Assembly (NCBI GenBank): GCA_007844125.1
Contig: CM017556.1
Span: forward strand, 23,653,454-23,717,453
DNA length: 64,000 bases
Direction: 5' to 3'
Origin: Sinonovacula constricta
Lineage: Eukaryota > Mollusca > Bivalvia > Cardiida > Solecurtidae
Each line of letters opens with the position of its first letter. The first letter of the stretch is position 1. Of the stretch, positions 51,575-63,071 are shown one piece after another. The translations under genes and the position numbers were made by a program. Under the pieces are notes generated by a model. That model saw only the letters and a program-made list of their open reading frames with translations. It had not been told where the DNA came from and did no database searches.

Positions 51575-54275
51575 ACATTAATACAAGATTATACTCGTAA
51601 AGTAAATAACAAGTCATAGAAATATACCATTCAACATACGATAGACTCTGCACATATAGAGTACACTGAATAGTGACATAATACATTTAAGAAAGATGTT
51701 TTGTCGTATTTTATCTATCAATATCTCTTACATTTCTTCAATGCCATAAACGATTTACGAGCTTGGGATAACAGTAAGTAAATATATAATCAATAGATAC
51801 AATTTGAGGGTTCAGTTTACACAATAAAATATTGGTTTAAATGTTCGAATCAAATACATCTTAATCAGGTAATTTATTTACCAAACAGCCAGTGTGTTTG
51901 TAAGTTTTATATTTTACGTGTTTTTGTACTTTGTTTGTGAAACTTTCATTATGGTAATAAACAGACCTTTTACTTGACGTTAGTAAAGTGTAATGTAACA
52001 AAGTAATGTGGTCTTATTTTTACAATAATCTGTAAGCTATCATTATCTTCTGGGTATTATTTCGTGGTTAGGCGAGGGAGCCTCTTCAGTATCTAATGAT
52101 ATGTGTCAACACGAGACACAATAACATTTTTTTGGCATTAAGACTAGGCAAATTGGATGGCTATGTACGCCTTTATAACATAAATAAACATTGAAATGAA
52201 TAATGTAAGAATACCAAATCCTTGAATCCTTCTTCTAAAAACACATTTCCTCTTAACTACACACGGTATTTATACAACCAATTATTAACTTGGTTTGTCT
52301 CTGCTGCAGTTGCTTTCAAGGGTTTAAGAATTATTAAATAGTAACAAATACAAACAAACTAGACTTTCATATACAATGTATTAACAACGTATCAAATGGA
52401 TGCAACACGACGGTGTGCGTATTATCACTAGGAGCATACAAATTAGATTTTAGTTAACAGTGCCATAAAATTTTATATAAATATTTATTTTTTATCTGAA
52501 CACAGTCAACTGTCATGATATACGCATTTTATTGTTTAGTTGTTTACTAATTATTATTTGATATTTGATATTAAATATAAGAAGACATTTACTTATGATA
52601 TTTGTTTTATTGAAGCTTTCGTGTGTACGATGTGCAGTACCTTGATAAATACATCGTTTGACTCAAAAGTTCTTATTCTAACATAAACATAGACTATAGA
52701 CTATAGATGAAGTTGTATTCTAAGTTTTATCGGGTGGGAACTGGACTTTCATCATGATCAAGTTAGTTCTATGTTTGCGACGTTGCAGACGTCAATATGC
52801 AAAGCTTTATCATTGTTGTTTATTTTTCTTCTTATTTTTTAATTCATCAAACCTATTATATTTGGTGGTAAGGAGACATGTCATGATAAAAGGAATATAC
52901 CCATACACGTATTTACTGTTGTACAGTGTTTTTGTAACAAACGTGAATACTTGTGTTAAATTATTTTTTATTAAAATATCGTTAAATAGAAATCGATTTA
53001 TTCTTTCACATTACATTAGTTTTTCAGACGTTAAAAGTGTCAGGTTTTCAAAGAATCCGAATACAATTGTGTATGAACTTCTAGACTAAATTGACAAAAC
53101 TGTAAAAATTATATGATTATTAAATTATTATATATTATTAAAGCAATAACGGATTTGTAAAGCATTTTCAGACAATATTCTTCAGAATGAAACTTGCATT
53201 CCTACAAAATTGCAAAAACACAATGGAATAAAAATACAATTAACATATTCAATATAAAGTGAATATTTCTAATCTAGTACATGTAGACCTTCGTATATTA
53301 ATACAAATAATCCTTTCAAAAAACACTTTTGCAGCACATATAAACATTAGTTTACTAAAAACCTGTACGACACTAGTTGGCATATCGTACACATCTGATT
53401 TAGTATATATATAACGCTTACACAATACTTTTGGATACATCAAATACTTTATTTTAAAAAAAGGAAATGCAATTTTAAGTAATTTTAAACAAATGTTTAT
53501 ATTTTCCATTGCTCGATACTGTCCAATGGTCCTAAATATTGAAATTGGATTCAATTTACTTCTATAAATCTCGAACAAAGGTTTACCAAAAACACGCAGA
53601 TGACAATTTGTCATGATTGTATTGCCTATGAAAGTCCTCTTTTTTCTATTTATGGATTTTATTTACTTAACCTGACATGACAAGATTACTTTAATTAGTA
53701 GAAAAATGATTTACTATAACTTACACGAACTCCGAATTAATTGATTATAAAATTTACGCAATAAATATGGAATGCATTCAACACGTAAATCAAACGAGGA
53801 TGCATGAAGTTCACATATCATTAAAACATTGGAGAATCTTAATTCAGCTATAGTTACACGTAAAATACGGTTATAAAAACACATTTATTAAAATTACGTT
53901 CGCCCTCTATAAACAGTTAATATTTCAAGTTGAATTTCTTATTTATCTTTTGCTATTTTGATTCAGACATGTGCAAATGCAATATGTTCAGAAATACTTA
54001 TTAAATCGTCATCATATCTCTATGCTTGTTGTTTATATTTTCAAATTTCTGTATTGTTAAAATCACCCATGCATAATTTAGGACATTTAGAAGTTTCATA
54101 AGCAAAGAGCGCGGTGAGTGCTGATGAGTATATTTTTTCCTTGCCAATATATATTTATCATAAATACATGCTCATCATCCCAGTGTACCAGTATAGATAA
54201 CACATGAATGATTTTACTTTAGTACTGTTTTATAATCCGACTAATAAGAAAACAGTGTGTATGGGTCGTAAAGCA
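51575..54275. other. non-coding stretch, no gene seen
   Basis: AT-rich. Frames of 111 codons (52754-53089, plus) and 121 codons (53249-53614, minus) are the longest here. They are rich in Phe, Ile, Tyr and Lys as random AT-rich DNA would be, and show no domain or paralogue. Not called. Confidence 0.45.
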
Positions 54276-54605
54276 TCAAGTCAAATAAGTATTGTAGGAA
54301 TATCTCCCGCGAATTGTTCTATTATCAAAATAGTCTGGACCTTTGTAGAAGCCAGGATACCTGGCATTGGAGTACATTGGTGCGAAACCTGTCGTCATAA
54401 TAGGGCCGGGGTATCTCATCGTCGCCGGAACAACTCTCCTCTCCACAATCACCGGCCTTCGGTAATAACCACCGGTCACCGAATGGTAATTGGGCGTCTT
54501 GGGCCGTCGTTTTTTGCTCTCCGGTCGGTATTCTGGCGTCCTTGACCGCCGGGAGTAATAATAATAGTCGTCATCTTCAGTGTAACTGGAACAACCATTG
54601 CCCAT
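54276..54605 (-). CDS. MGNxCS-family Tyr/Arg-rich small protein, copy 4 (109 aa)
   Basis: Function unknown. MGNGCSSYTEDDDYYYYSRRS gives the acylation-type start, acid run and Tyr run. The linker is RTPEYRPESKKRRPKTPNYH, with two TP(E/N)Y words suggesting a partial duplication of a different unit from that in copies 2 and 3. The conserved half follows: GGYYRRPVIVERRVVPATMR, YPGPIM, APMYSNARYPGFYKGPDYFD and IRGRYSYNTYLT. No RS 16-mers. The upstream element is 466 bp 5'. The downstream TACAATCTTGCC motif found after copies 2, 5 and 6 is not recognisable. The plus-strand frame of similar length is a shadow. Confidence 0.84.
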   Translation of the reverse strand: MGNGCSSYTEDDDYYYYSRRSRTPEYRPESKKRRPKTPNYHSVTGGYYRRPVIVERRVVPATMRYPGPIMTTGFAPMYSNARYPGFYKGPDYFDNRTIRGRYSYNTYLT

Positions 54606-55070
54606 ATTTTATGGATGACGTTCCTCAACATGTAGCAAAAGATTATATCAGGCTATTTTTGTAATATCCTACATAATTTTGTGACAATCCGTTGCATTTC
54701 CTCTTATGACATCACTTTTTTCTAAAGATATAGTGTGTATATCCATTAAAAGCAAAATCTATGTGCAATAGCACTAATTAACACACTATAGTTTTAAACA
54801 AATAGGTAAAATATCCCTCATTAAACCTTCCCTATCATCACAACATACAGAAATACTTAGACTACGTTTTCCTAATCATATCTTCACCACACTCCTTAAG
54901 CTGCTGAATCCGACGCTGTTAATCGTAAGATAATGTTTCCCACTGACAGTTAAAGTACATTTGAATATAGTTTTCAATCCTATACCAAACATATCAAAGA
55001 TATGATCAAGGGCGAATCAATTATTCGCCTTCTTTTGAAGACAGGTTAGAAATGTGTGTGTTATACATTG
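54606..55070. other. 5' flank of copy 4
   Basis: AT-rich; no separate gene. Lies between the ATG and the conserved upstream element. Confidence 0.4.
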
Positions 55071-55097
55071 TTGCACACTAGTTATCGACGCGTATCA
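55071..55097 (-). promoter_or_regulatory. conserved upstream element, copy 4
   Basis: Gene-sense core GCGTCGATAACTAGTGTGCAA, 466 bp 5' of the ATG. Confidence 0.45.
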
Positions 55098-56839
55098 TAA
55101 CAGGTGTAAAATTTACCATTTAGTAAGCTGTCATATCCTGTGGGTAGACCAATGAACGTTTTAAGTAACGGTAGAGTCTCCGCGTAAACAACAGAATGAA
55201 TAGCGACATAATGCAATAAAGAACGCCTTTTATGATTTACGTCTCTCGTGAATTCGCTTTATCCTCGTGACTGTCATTTCCATAGACGCTCTATGATCTA
55301 TGAACTTGACATATAATAAACATATGATTAAATGGCTACTTTTGAAGTATCAATTTACACAACAACATAATTGGTTTTAAGGTCACGCATCAATTTCTAC
55401 ATAGAGTATTGAAAGTGTACTATGCTGATATATCTTTGGCAGGAGATGCGAACAAAACGGCCAGATGATTAAGTCAGACTTTATGTATAATAAGAATTAT
55501 CAGAAATTATTAAGTTGACATGACCATATGGTTTAAACTTGCAATAAGCAGTTGGTCCTTGCAATTATGAAAAGAGCATTATTACAAGAAAAACTGCACT
55601 TTTCTACTCAAAACGGTTGTTTTTTATCATAAACTGTTTGTTTCTTTACTACATTGTAAGGCCGTTTTCGATATGAATTGTTTTCCGTTTTGTCTCAATC
55701 TTTTGGGCGATTTCCTCAATACATGGACATTGAATCTAATCTAAACTATTGTTCTTTTGACAGGTTTCAGTGGCTTTTTCTTTATTATTAAACAATGTAT
55801 GCTACTGAATATGACTGCTTCAAATAGCATTGTATCTATGCGTTACGAACCTTGTGTTGCTTAGCGAGTCATAATAGATTCTACGGACTTTTTATCGCGT
55901 ATACACTATAACTCTCGTTGTAGTTTAAATTGATTAAATTGCAATTCTTCGATGTCTGAGCAGATGAGTTTTTTAAGACATTATTTTATATTTACTTACC
56001 CAATTGTTCTATCTGCTCATGGGTCGTCAGACCTCAATCCATATTTGCACGAATTCTGTACATAATTCTCTTAACGTTTACAAATAGCCCCTGAGCAGGA
56101 TGGTTAATGCTGACTTAACTGGCTATATTTGCATTTGTTTCTGCAAAATTCTCTCTCTTTTTATTTATTGTTGATTATACCCGGCTGTCCCATTATCACG
56201 GATTTAATAAATATGCATAGAGAAAAGCCACTGGAGTTCCCTTTGGAATGTTCAAATATCACATTCATAAGCAATGTTTTCTTGTGTAATACAATAGTGT
56301 TTACTTTTTCCAATAACATGTACATTTACATACAAAAATAACTTCTTCAATTTTCTTCTGTAACTAACCATACATTGTAAAATAATTCGAGACTCTTTAT
56401 GGAAATAAATTGTCCCTGTCCCTGTCCCGAAATTGAACAATAACGACAATAGTATAGCTGTCACGTGACGTAGTTAAAATACATTCGTACTCTAGTTGGA
56501 CATTGCGCTGTAATACAACATGGATTCTTATATAAAAAAACAAAATTACATATCACGTATAATGTCAACACCAATAAGCTAACGTATATACACACATAAG
56601 CAATACCTTCTGGTGTATACAGGTATTAAACGTCATGTCTGGTTTTATCCGGCGAGTAAACATGGATTTGCGAAACGTCATTCTTTGCCTATACATAATA
56701 AGCAATGCTAGTTTAAAGATATAATTATTTCAATTTATATTGTAGATTTTGTCCCACCTAAATCTCTTAAACCAGGTGAACAGTTTTAAAAAATTAACTA
56801 TTATATTGAAAAAATAAGTCAGATGCCTAGGCTGTGTGT
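55098..56839. other. non-coding stretch
   Basis: No gene or repeat recognised. Antiparallel 70-codon frames at 56129-56464 lack motifs. Confidence 0.4.
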
Positions 56840-56845
56840 TGTGTT

Positions 56846-56930
56846 GTTTTTTTTTTTTTGTTGTTTTGTTGTTGCTGCTGTTGTTGTTGTTTCTTAGTTA
56901 TTGTTTGTTTATTTTTATTGTTTTGTGTTG
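56846..56930 (+). repeat. poly-T / (GTT)n low-complexity tract
   Basis: A T-run of about 13 followed by TTGTTGCTGCTGTTGTTGTTG and imperfect GTT triplets. Confidence 0.85.
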
Positions 56931-56978
56931 TTGTGTCGGGTTTTTTTCGAGCTTAAAATGCATGTAGTTATTCATTAC

Positions 56979-57252
56979 CAACCGGTTTTGCTAGTATGAC
57001 AAGCTTATAGCTCCAACCGGTTTTGCTAGTATGACAAGCTTATAGCTCCAACCGGTTTTGCTAGTATGACAAGCTTATAGCTCCAACCGGTTTTGCTAGT
57101 ATGACAAGCTTATAGCTCCAACCGGTTTTGCTAGTATGACAAGCTTATAGCTCCAACCGGTTTTGCTAGTATGACAAGCTTATAGCTCCAACCGGTTTTG
57201 CTAGTATGACAAGCTTATAGCTCCAACCGGTTTTGCTAGTATGACAAGCTTA
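56979..57252. repeat. 35-bp minisatellite, about 7.8 identical copies
   Basis: Unit starts ACCGGTTTTGCTAGTATGAC and ends GCTTATAGCTCCA; copies begin at 56981, 57016, 57051, 57086, 57121, 57156, 57191 and 57226. The seven full units appear identical, and the eighth ends after AAGCTTA. Lack of divergence indicates recent expansion or ongoing homogenisation. Each unit contains the palindromes AACCGGTT and AAGCTT. Confidence 0.97.
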
Positions 57253-58091
57253 CAACTTAAGATATGACTGGTATTTAGTAAACAATGTGATTGAACAGAG
57301 TTCACACATGTAGCAAACGAAATTTAAAGGGATACATCCCTTAGTAGAATTCCCGACCTCCTCAAGCCACGTGGGTTCGAGTCCTAGTCAAGAAGACAAA
57401 GTCTGCTGAGAGGTATTTTAGTTGACCTGCGCAGATCCAATGGTTCTACACGTATATTTGTCTGGAGTCTTCTTCTTAAAATGATTATTTTTGTATCACT
57501 GCGATGTACTTACATAACTTGAACAAATACGCATCACTTAGCATAAGAAAAAATATATTATACAAACTAAATAAACAAGATGTATACAGTTAACATTTAA
57601 CTCAAACGGTTTACACAACAAATATGTTTGTAATGATGTTCTATTTTCGTTTTCTAAGATATTTAAAAATGGATGAAATAATAAAATGATAAAAAGGTAA
57701 TAAAGTAAATAAATATAACTTAAAGTTAATAGCGAAATATATCAGGACAGTGAGCAATATATAGTTTTGAATACATTTATATGAAAATATGAAAATGACT
57801 CGAGATGCATAACAAAGCTAGCATTTAAACATGTCTTGAAAGTTAATATGTGCATTTTCATTGTCTATCATAATCCGTAATACAACATTCATTTTATTAC
57901 CGTGTTCTTTATAACATTAAAGTAATTCAATTTACCTTTGGCATTTACTGAAACACAAAAGAGACCCATACATACACATAGACTATTGTTATTAAAATAT
58001 TTAGTTGTGTCCATTAACTGTGGCTGTTTATTCCAAATGCATACACAGCATTATGCTTACACTAGTATTGGTAACTCATGGTGACATTCCC
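57253..58091. other. non-coding stretch with a B-box-like word
   Basis: GTGGGTTCGAGTCCTAGTC near 57369 is B-box-like and may be the remnant of a tRNA-derived repeat related to that at 13.5 kb; no A box is convincing. Otherwise nothing identified. Confidence 0.35.
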
Positions 58092-58103
58092 GGCAAGATT
58101 GTA
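58092..58103 (-). promoter_or_regulatory. conserved downstream motif, copy 5 (gene sense TACAATCTTGCC)
   Basis: 73 bases after the stop, preceded by AAAAAGTGCCAAAGTAGG, which parallels the GTGCCAAA word of copy 2. Confidence 0.45.
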
Positions 58104-58175
58104 GTCCTACTTTGGCACTTTTTCATAATCCGAGCAACAACACTTTTGAACGACGTATGTATACGATAAATAACA

Positions 58176-58460
58176 TCAAGTCAAGTAAGTATTGTACGAG
58201 TATCTTCCCCTGGCCATTCTGTCATCATAATAGTCGGGACCGTCGTAAAAGCCGGGATATCTGGCCCTGGTAATGATCGGAGCAGCACCAGCTGTCATCA
58301 TACGACCTGGATACGGCATCATCGTCGGGGCAACTCTCCGTTCTACAAGGACTGGCCGTCGATAATAGCCGGTACTCACCGGGCGGTACTGGGGCGTCCT
58401 GGGCCGTCGGGAGTAGTAATAGTAGTCGTCGTCGGAGACGTTGGAGCAACCATTGCCCAT
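58176..58460 (-). CDS. MGNxCS-family Tyr/Arg-rich small protein, copy 5 (94 aa)
   Basis: Function unknown. This is the simplest and most regular member. MGNGCSNVSDDDYYYY (1-16) combines the acylation context with an Asp/Tyr cluster. Then come SRRPRTPQYRPVSTGYYRRP, VLVERRVAPTMMPYPGRMM, AGAAPIITRARYPGFYDGPD and YYDDRMARGRYSYNTYLT. About 15 Tyr and 14 Arg in 94 residues give a basic, aromatic-rich, probably disordered protein with no membrane span or secretion signal. Any membrane association would rest on the lipidated N-terminus. The sequence 5' of the ATG, GGCTTTCTAACACAG, is a plausible splice acceptor, so a non-coding first exon is possible. Its 5' flank is closely related to that of copy 6. 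Confidence 0.86.
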   Translation of the reverse strand: MGNGCSNVSDDDYYYYSRRPRTPQYRPVSTGYYRRPVLVERRVAPTMMPYPGRMMTAGAAPIITRARYPGFYDGPDYYDDRMARGRYSYNTYLT

Positions 58461-58942
58461 GACTGTACTTGGGGCTGTGTTAGAAAGCCTATCAGATAAT
58501 AATTCGACACGTTTTGAAGTATCCGACTAGTTCCATTATGTGAGATAAAGAAATGTTAAATCCATTTTGCTTCACCACCCCATAACTTTACAAGTGTGTT
58601 CAGAAATATCTGTTTAAAAGATGATAATAAACTGAAACCATGAACTTATGTAACGAATATTATAATTTTGTCAATTCTTTTAATAATTATAAACAGGTAA
58701 TTAAATGACGCAATTATCCTTTCCACTTTTTTCCTAGTAACAGTAATAAACACGAATCCATCAAAAGTGACAGTTGTCTGAAATACATCAGTTGTATAAC
58801 TTTAAATCATAAAGTTCATATTGTATGTTACACTCGGATGGGCATTTGAAGGTTGATTTCTTCAACTGTTAAAAATCATTGACAAATACCGGATCAATAA
58901 GTTAAGAAGCTAAGGTGTAAGACGGGGTTGTGGTAATAAACA
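58461..58942. other. 5' flank of copy 5
   Basis: No separate gene. Similar to 63072-63565 upstream of copy 6, for example ACATCAGTTGTATAACTT against GCATCAGTTGTATTACTT. Confidence 0.5.
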
Positions 58943-58970
58943 TTGCAGCACAAACATTATTGATTTGTTT
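58943..58970 (-). promoter_or_regulatory. conserved upstream element, copy 5
   Basis: Gene-sense core AAACAAATCAATAATGTTTG, 483 bp 5' of the ATG. Confidence 0.45.
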
Positions 58971-60099
58971 ACTAGGGGATAAACTGTCTATTTTAGTATT
59001 GGGTATAAGATATAAACATTGACGTTAAATATTCAACTTCTTTAAATTCAATCAAAATATATGTTATTGATATTATTTAAATACGTTAAGTGTGAAACGC
59101 GTCTACTCGAATCAATCAATGTAATTGACAGATCTTCAATATAGTGTAGGATGTATGACGACAGAAGAAACATAATTAACATATAAATACTTGTGGTTTA
59201 ATGCCTTTGCTTTCTCTGCATTATCCTGGATGTCACTTTCCTTTACGTTCAGTGATTAAGTCTATCAGGTTTATAAAGTCGGGTTTTTTAAAGGTGGTAA
59301 AGTTTGCCTATATCAAATACATGTATCTTACCACTGCTTTGTGGAATATGGACATAATGTTTGCATAAAGTCTCAGTTTATACTAAGTAAAGACGGTTTT
59401 TGACCACTACCTATATTGTTACACAGTAAAACTCGCGAAAATAAACACTCTTAATGTACATTATTTCCAAATCTATAAATAAGCACGATAGTCATCTTTG
59501 CTAAATATGTACATGTATATTGACGTCAGAGCGGATTAACCGAATGTATATATAACATGGTCCAGAAAGTAAGTTGTCACGTGGTTTTCTTAGTTTAAAA
59601 ATAGATATCTCTGCAGCGTGACTAAGATAGGAAATACCTGTTTGTAATGACAAATTGGGATTTATGCCTCTCTGTTCATATAGATCTAGTGCATTAGTCA
59701 ACAGCAGTTTGCAAAACCTTTTTAGGTAACAATTGCTTAATTGGTTTCTTGAGAAAAAATTGTCAATACCACCTTTAAAGGGTATATGAAAACAAACACT
59801 GGCAAAATTTGCTGCTTTGTCTGCTTCAACAATGACCTGCCACTTATTTATCTAAAAATTTTGTGATTTAACATTCAATGGATGTTCAGCAACCGAGCAA
59901 TGTAAAATACAAAATGAAACACAAGTCAAATTGTTCTTGTCTAAAAATTATATTTCAAAAGGAAAGCATGTGTGTTCATAGTAATGCCTGTTTTACATGG
60001 TTTAACATTTTGACAAACTTATTGTTTGGTTATAATTACATGACTATTTATGACAGTTTTGTATTATTTTGTTCTTTAAGCATGTTAATAGCCTACTTA
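58971..60099. other. non-coding stretch
   Basis: The first 250 bp continue the similarity to the copy-6 flank (AATTAACATATAAATAC is shared at 59174 and 63819). No gene called; the frames at 59501-59701 and 59878-60102 have no motif. Confidence 0.4.
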
Positions 60100-60230
60100 T
60101 AAACTATCAACTGGATCTCAGCCTGTTAAAAAGTGATCAAGTTTTGGAAACTAGAGAATATCACGACCAGGCAGCTCAGCTCAAGATCAAACAGTTCCGA
60201 GAGAAACTGTACGATCAGATGTTGTTTTAA
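60100..60230 (+). CDS. terminal-exon-like open frame, unknown product
   Basis: A plus-strand frame without its own start reads NYQLDLSLLKSDQVLETREY, then HDQAAQLKIKQFREKLYDQM, then LF and a TAA stop at 60228-60230. The last 30 residues look like an amphipathic helix or coiled coil (Leu, Lys, Glu, Gln rich). The DNA there is nearer 45-50% G+C, unlike its AT-rich neighbours. An AATAAA follows only six bases after the stop (60236-60241). This fits a final exon of a spliced gene or a retained exon fragment. The upstream splice acceptor is not obvious (candidates ATCTCAG at about 60121 and TTCTTTAAG at about 60080). Family not recognised. Confidence 0.35.
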
Positions 60231-62197
60231 ATATAAATAAAGTAACAGTTTATTATAAAAATGGTTATATATGTACCATGATAAGAGTTTAATGGTATTC
60301 TGTTTTAATAGCCGTTTATGTTATAATGTCTTCAGTTTGTATTTATGTACTAAGAATAGCATCAAGAGCATGCATTCATTTCAAGTATGTCGACAATATC
60401 TGCACGCTAGTTACATGTAAATCATAATGAAAATTAAACACGATAAATCTATGGTGTTAAATTGTAACCGCTAAATGATTTTGCTAATTATTTTTAATAA
60501 ACTGTCTCGAATTTAAATGACAAGATTCGCGGATTTGTAGTTACTGGCTTTATAGTTCATTCATGAACATATATTTGTATGCGTGTCCGACAATAAATAC
60601 ACGGTTTACAATATCACATTCAATACTCACTATCTCTCAATTCATTCTCACGATTAATAAATTCTCTGCATATGTGACTGTCATACATACTGACGCTCGC
60701 ATTTAACTTGCACTTTTAGTGTACTGTTACAGTTGTTTTTAAAATGGCTGGTGATTAGGAATATCCATCAATAAAGACATTTCAGTTGGGACACTTGATA
60801 AAGTGTGTGTTAAATGACCCGATGGTAGTGTAGGCACCCCTGATTCACGTGAAAAAAATAACAGTCCTCGGTTGATAGAAATTTCTTTGGCGGTACGTTA
60901 AACGCTAATCAACCATCAAAAATGGGATGACTAAGCAAGGGTCCAATGTCCAGACTAGTTCTTTGGTTAGGTTGGCGTCATTTCCAAATTAACATAGGTA
61001 ACTTTATGTTTCTCGATTTAGACACGTCAAGTTGGAAAGGGTGTCTGACTGCAAAACCTGAAATAGCTTCTAGTTCTATAGAGCGTATCCATGTGAGATC
61101 TATTCATGTGAAAGTTGAATTGAAAAAAGACTTCTTCGGGTGGGCAAGAAGAGATAACTGGAATGCAAATGAGAAGGGGCTTTTCTAACAGAATCATACA
61201 GAAATTTGCATATGCTGTTTGCGATTGGCTGTATGCGTAAAAAACAGGTAAGTACAAGAAATCTCATACTAGAACTCTTATCCCAAAGTATGTTTAAATG
61301 AGTAACGACTGTTCTCAAACGGACCCTTACAGGGAAGCATTAGATTCTAGCAATTTATTATAAAAAGGAAGATTTACTTTTTTTCTTAAATATCAGTGAG
61401 ATGAACTTTTAATTGAATGTTCATGCTGTTGTTGTACAGAGTCAAAACATAACAGAAACATGTTTTGAAGAACTACCACGTGACTTTTCACAGCCTAATA
61501 GGCAAAAACATCTTAATAAATTACGCAATGCCGATCTGTTTTATTGAAATCCCGGCATTTTAAAAAGTTTTGTAATGAACGAACCATGATCTGCTCCTTA
61601 TGAATATTTAAAAATCATTTCTTTAAAATATACTAGCTTAAAGTGTAGGATGAAACTTTAAAACAAAAGCATTATTAATTTTAAATAATATAACTACAAC
61701 CACATATAAAGTACTACGATAACTGTCAAAAACGTGTTAAGTGAAGTTTAAAATAAGCTAAAACGTTGTATACACAAAATTAAACATAGATTTCTTTGAC
61801 ACGAGTATACAAATATATTTGAATATTCAGTACATGTATATTGGTTACACAATAAGTTTATTTCTTTGTTATTGACTTGTACATGTCAGTCGAGTGGGAC
61901 TTTGAAAGCTTGATTTCTTTCTGAGATCTTTGAATGAACACAAGACGGATACAAGATTATTGGAATGTTTAAGTATTAAAATGATCGTTTTGATGTCCTG
62001 ACAACAATATTTTAATTTTCATAATGAATCTAAAGTGCATGGTTTTTAATCTTTGTTCGCGGCTATCTATTCTTTTGGCCAAATTCTAAGCATGAGCATC
62101 TGGTATCGTTATTAATATCAAGTTGTGTTTCCATTTTAGCGGGCAGGGGAAATTATAACACAGCATTTACATATGACTTACTCCACAGCTATATAAT
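60231..62197. other. non-coding stretch
   Basis: No gene recognised; the frames at 60946-61318 overlap on both strands. GTGGGACTTTGAAAGCTTGA near 61896 resembles a word in the copy-5 5' flank (near 58840), hinting at the remains of a further, deleted family unit. Confidence 0.35.
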
Positions 62198-62532
62198 AGG
62201 TAAATAAGATAGGGTCATATCAAAATTTCCACAGATATTTTAATTTTATCTACCAGTAGACAGAGGCAAACAAGGTAAATGTAAATGTAACAAAAACACA
62301 GAGACGAGACGTAACACACATGAAGAAAAACCATCAGTTACCGCCTTGGAGCGGTCAATCGACAAAAGGGCCGACTGTGGTGCTTAAACCTGGTTTGTGC
62401 AGCGCTCCAACCTCGCACCTCCTGAAGGTTTTTCTATCAAACAAACAGCGTAAATAGAAATATCCCGTCAAATTGAAACAACTAACAGTAAGCACCTGCA
62501 TCGGGAGTTAAAACTGATACAATGATCTGTTT
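62198..62532 (-). repeat. dispersed repeat family R, copy D (about 335 bp)
   Basis: Inverted relative to, and collinear over its full length with, the 6.6-kb copy: GGTAAATAAGATAGGGTC, AGGCAAACAAGGTAAATG, CAGTTACCGCCTTGGAGC, the GTCG/CGAC hairpin, GGTGCTTAAACCTGGTTTGT, GCACCTCCTGAAGGTTTTTC and GCACCTGCATCGGGAGTTAA. It lies about 250 bp downstream of family gene copy 6, in the same relative orientation as copy A downstream of gene copy 1. Confidence 0.8.
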
Positions 62533-62672
62533 ATAAGTCAGAAGCAAAATGTTTCATAGAATGATTTACACAGAGAATATAGACATCAATAACATGTGGA
62601 AATAACAGCATTTATAAACAAAGTGATGACTTGCAGTGCAAAATGGTTTATTTTACACGCATTAGTTTGCCT

Positions 62673-62684
62673 GGCAAGATTGTA
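62673..62684 (-). promoter_or_regulatory. conserved downstream motif, copy 6 (gene sense TACAATCTTGCC)
   Basis: 97 bases after the stop; an exact match to the motif after copies 2 and 5. Confidence 0.45.
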
Positions 62685-62780
62685 TTAATATTTTAAACTT
62701 TTGCACTTTAACTTAAATCCGAAGAAACAATAAGCTTCAATTATTTCGAAAACATCGAACTTTGTATTTGGCATGTAAGA

Positions 62781-63071
62781 TTAAGTCAAGTAAGTATTGT
62801 ACGAGTATCTTCCTCGCGTCATTCTGTCATCAAAATATTCGGGGCCGCCGTAGATACCTGGATACCTGGCCCGGGCGACAACTGGCGCAACACCTGGTAC
62901 CATCCTATGACCAGGGTGCCGCATCATCGTCGGAGCAACTCTGCGCTCCGCAATCATTGGCCGTTGGTAAACGTCGGTGGTCATCGAGCGGTGCTGCGGA
63001 TCGCGATGCCGCTGGGAATAATAATTGTAGTCGTCGTCGACATCAGTACCGTTGGAACAACCATTGCCCAT
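62781..63071 (-). CDS. MGNxCS-family Tyr/Arg-rich small protein, copy 6 (96 aa)
   Basis: Function unknown. I start at the ATG giving MGNGCSNGTDVDDDYNYYSQ, although the frame is open seven codons upstream (MKNTITI), because the Gly2/Cys5/Ser6 start is shared by all paralogues. The rest reads RHRDPQHRSMTTDVYQRP, MIAERRVAPTMMRHPGHRMV, GVAPVVARARYPGIYGGPEY and FDDRMTRGRYSYNTYLT. The central YPGPR becomes HPGHR and the GYYRRP word becomes DVYQRP. This copy is thus somewhat diverged in the middle but invariant at both ends. A CTAACAG acceptor-like word ends 21 bases 5' of the ATG. The plus-strand frames over it are shadows. Confidence 0.84.
   Translation of the reverse strand: MGNGCSNGTDVDDDYNYYSQRHRDPQHRSMTTDVYQRPMIAERRVAPTMMRHPGHRMVPGVAPVVARARYPGIYGGPEYFDDRMTRGRYSYNTYLT

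Noticed and set aside
52754..53614. 111- and 121-codon frames on opposite strands
   Set aside because: Same reason: Phe/Ile/Tyr/Lys-rich AT noise without motif.
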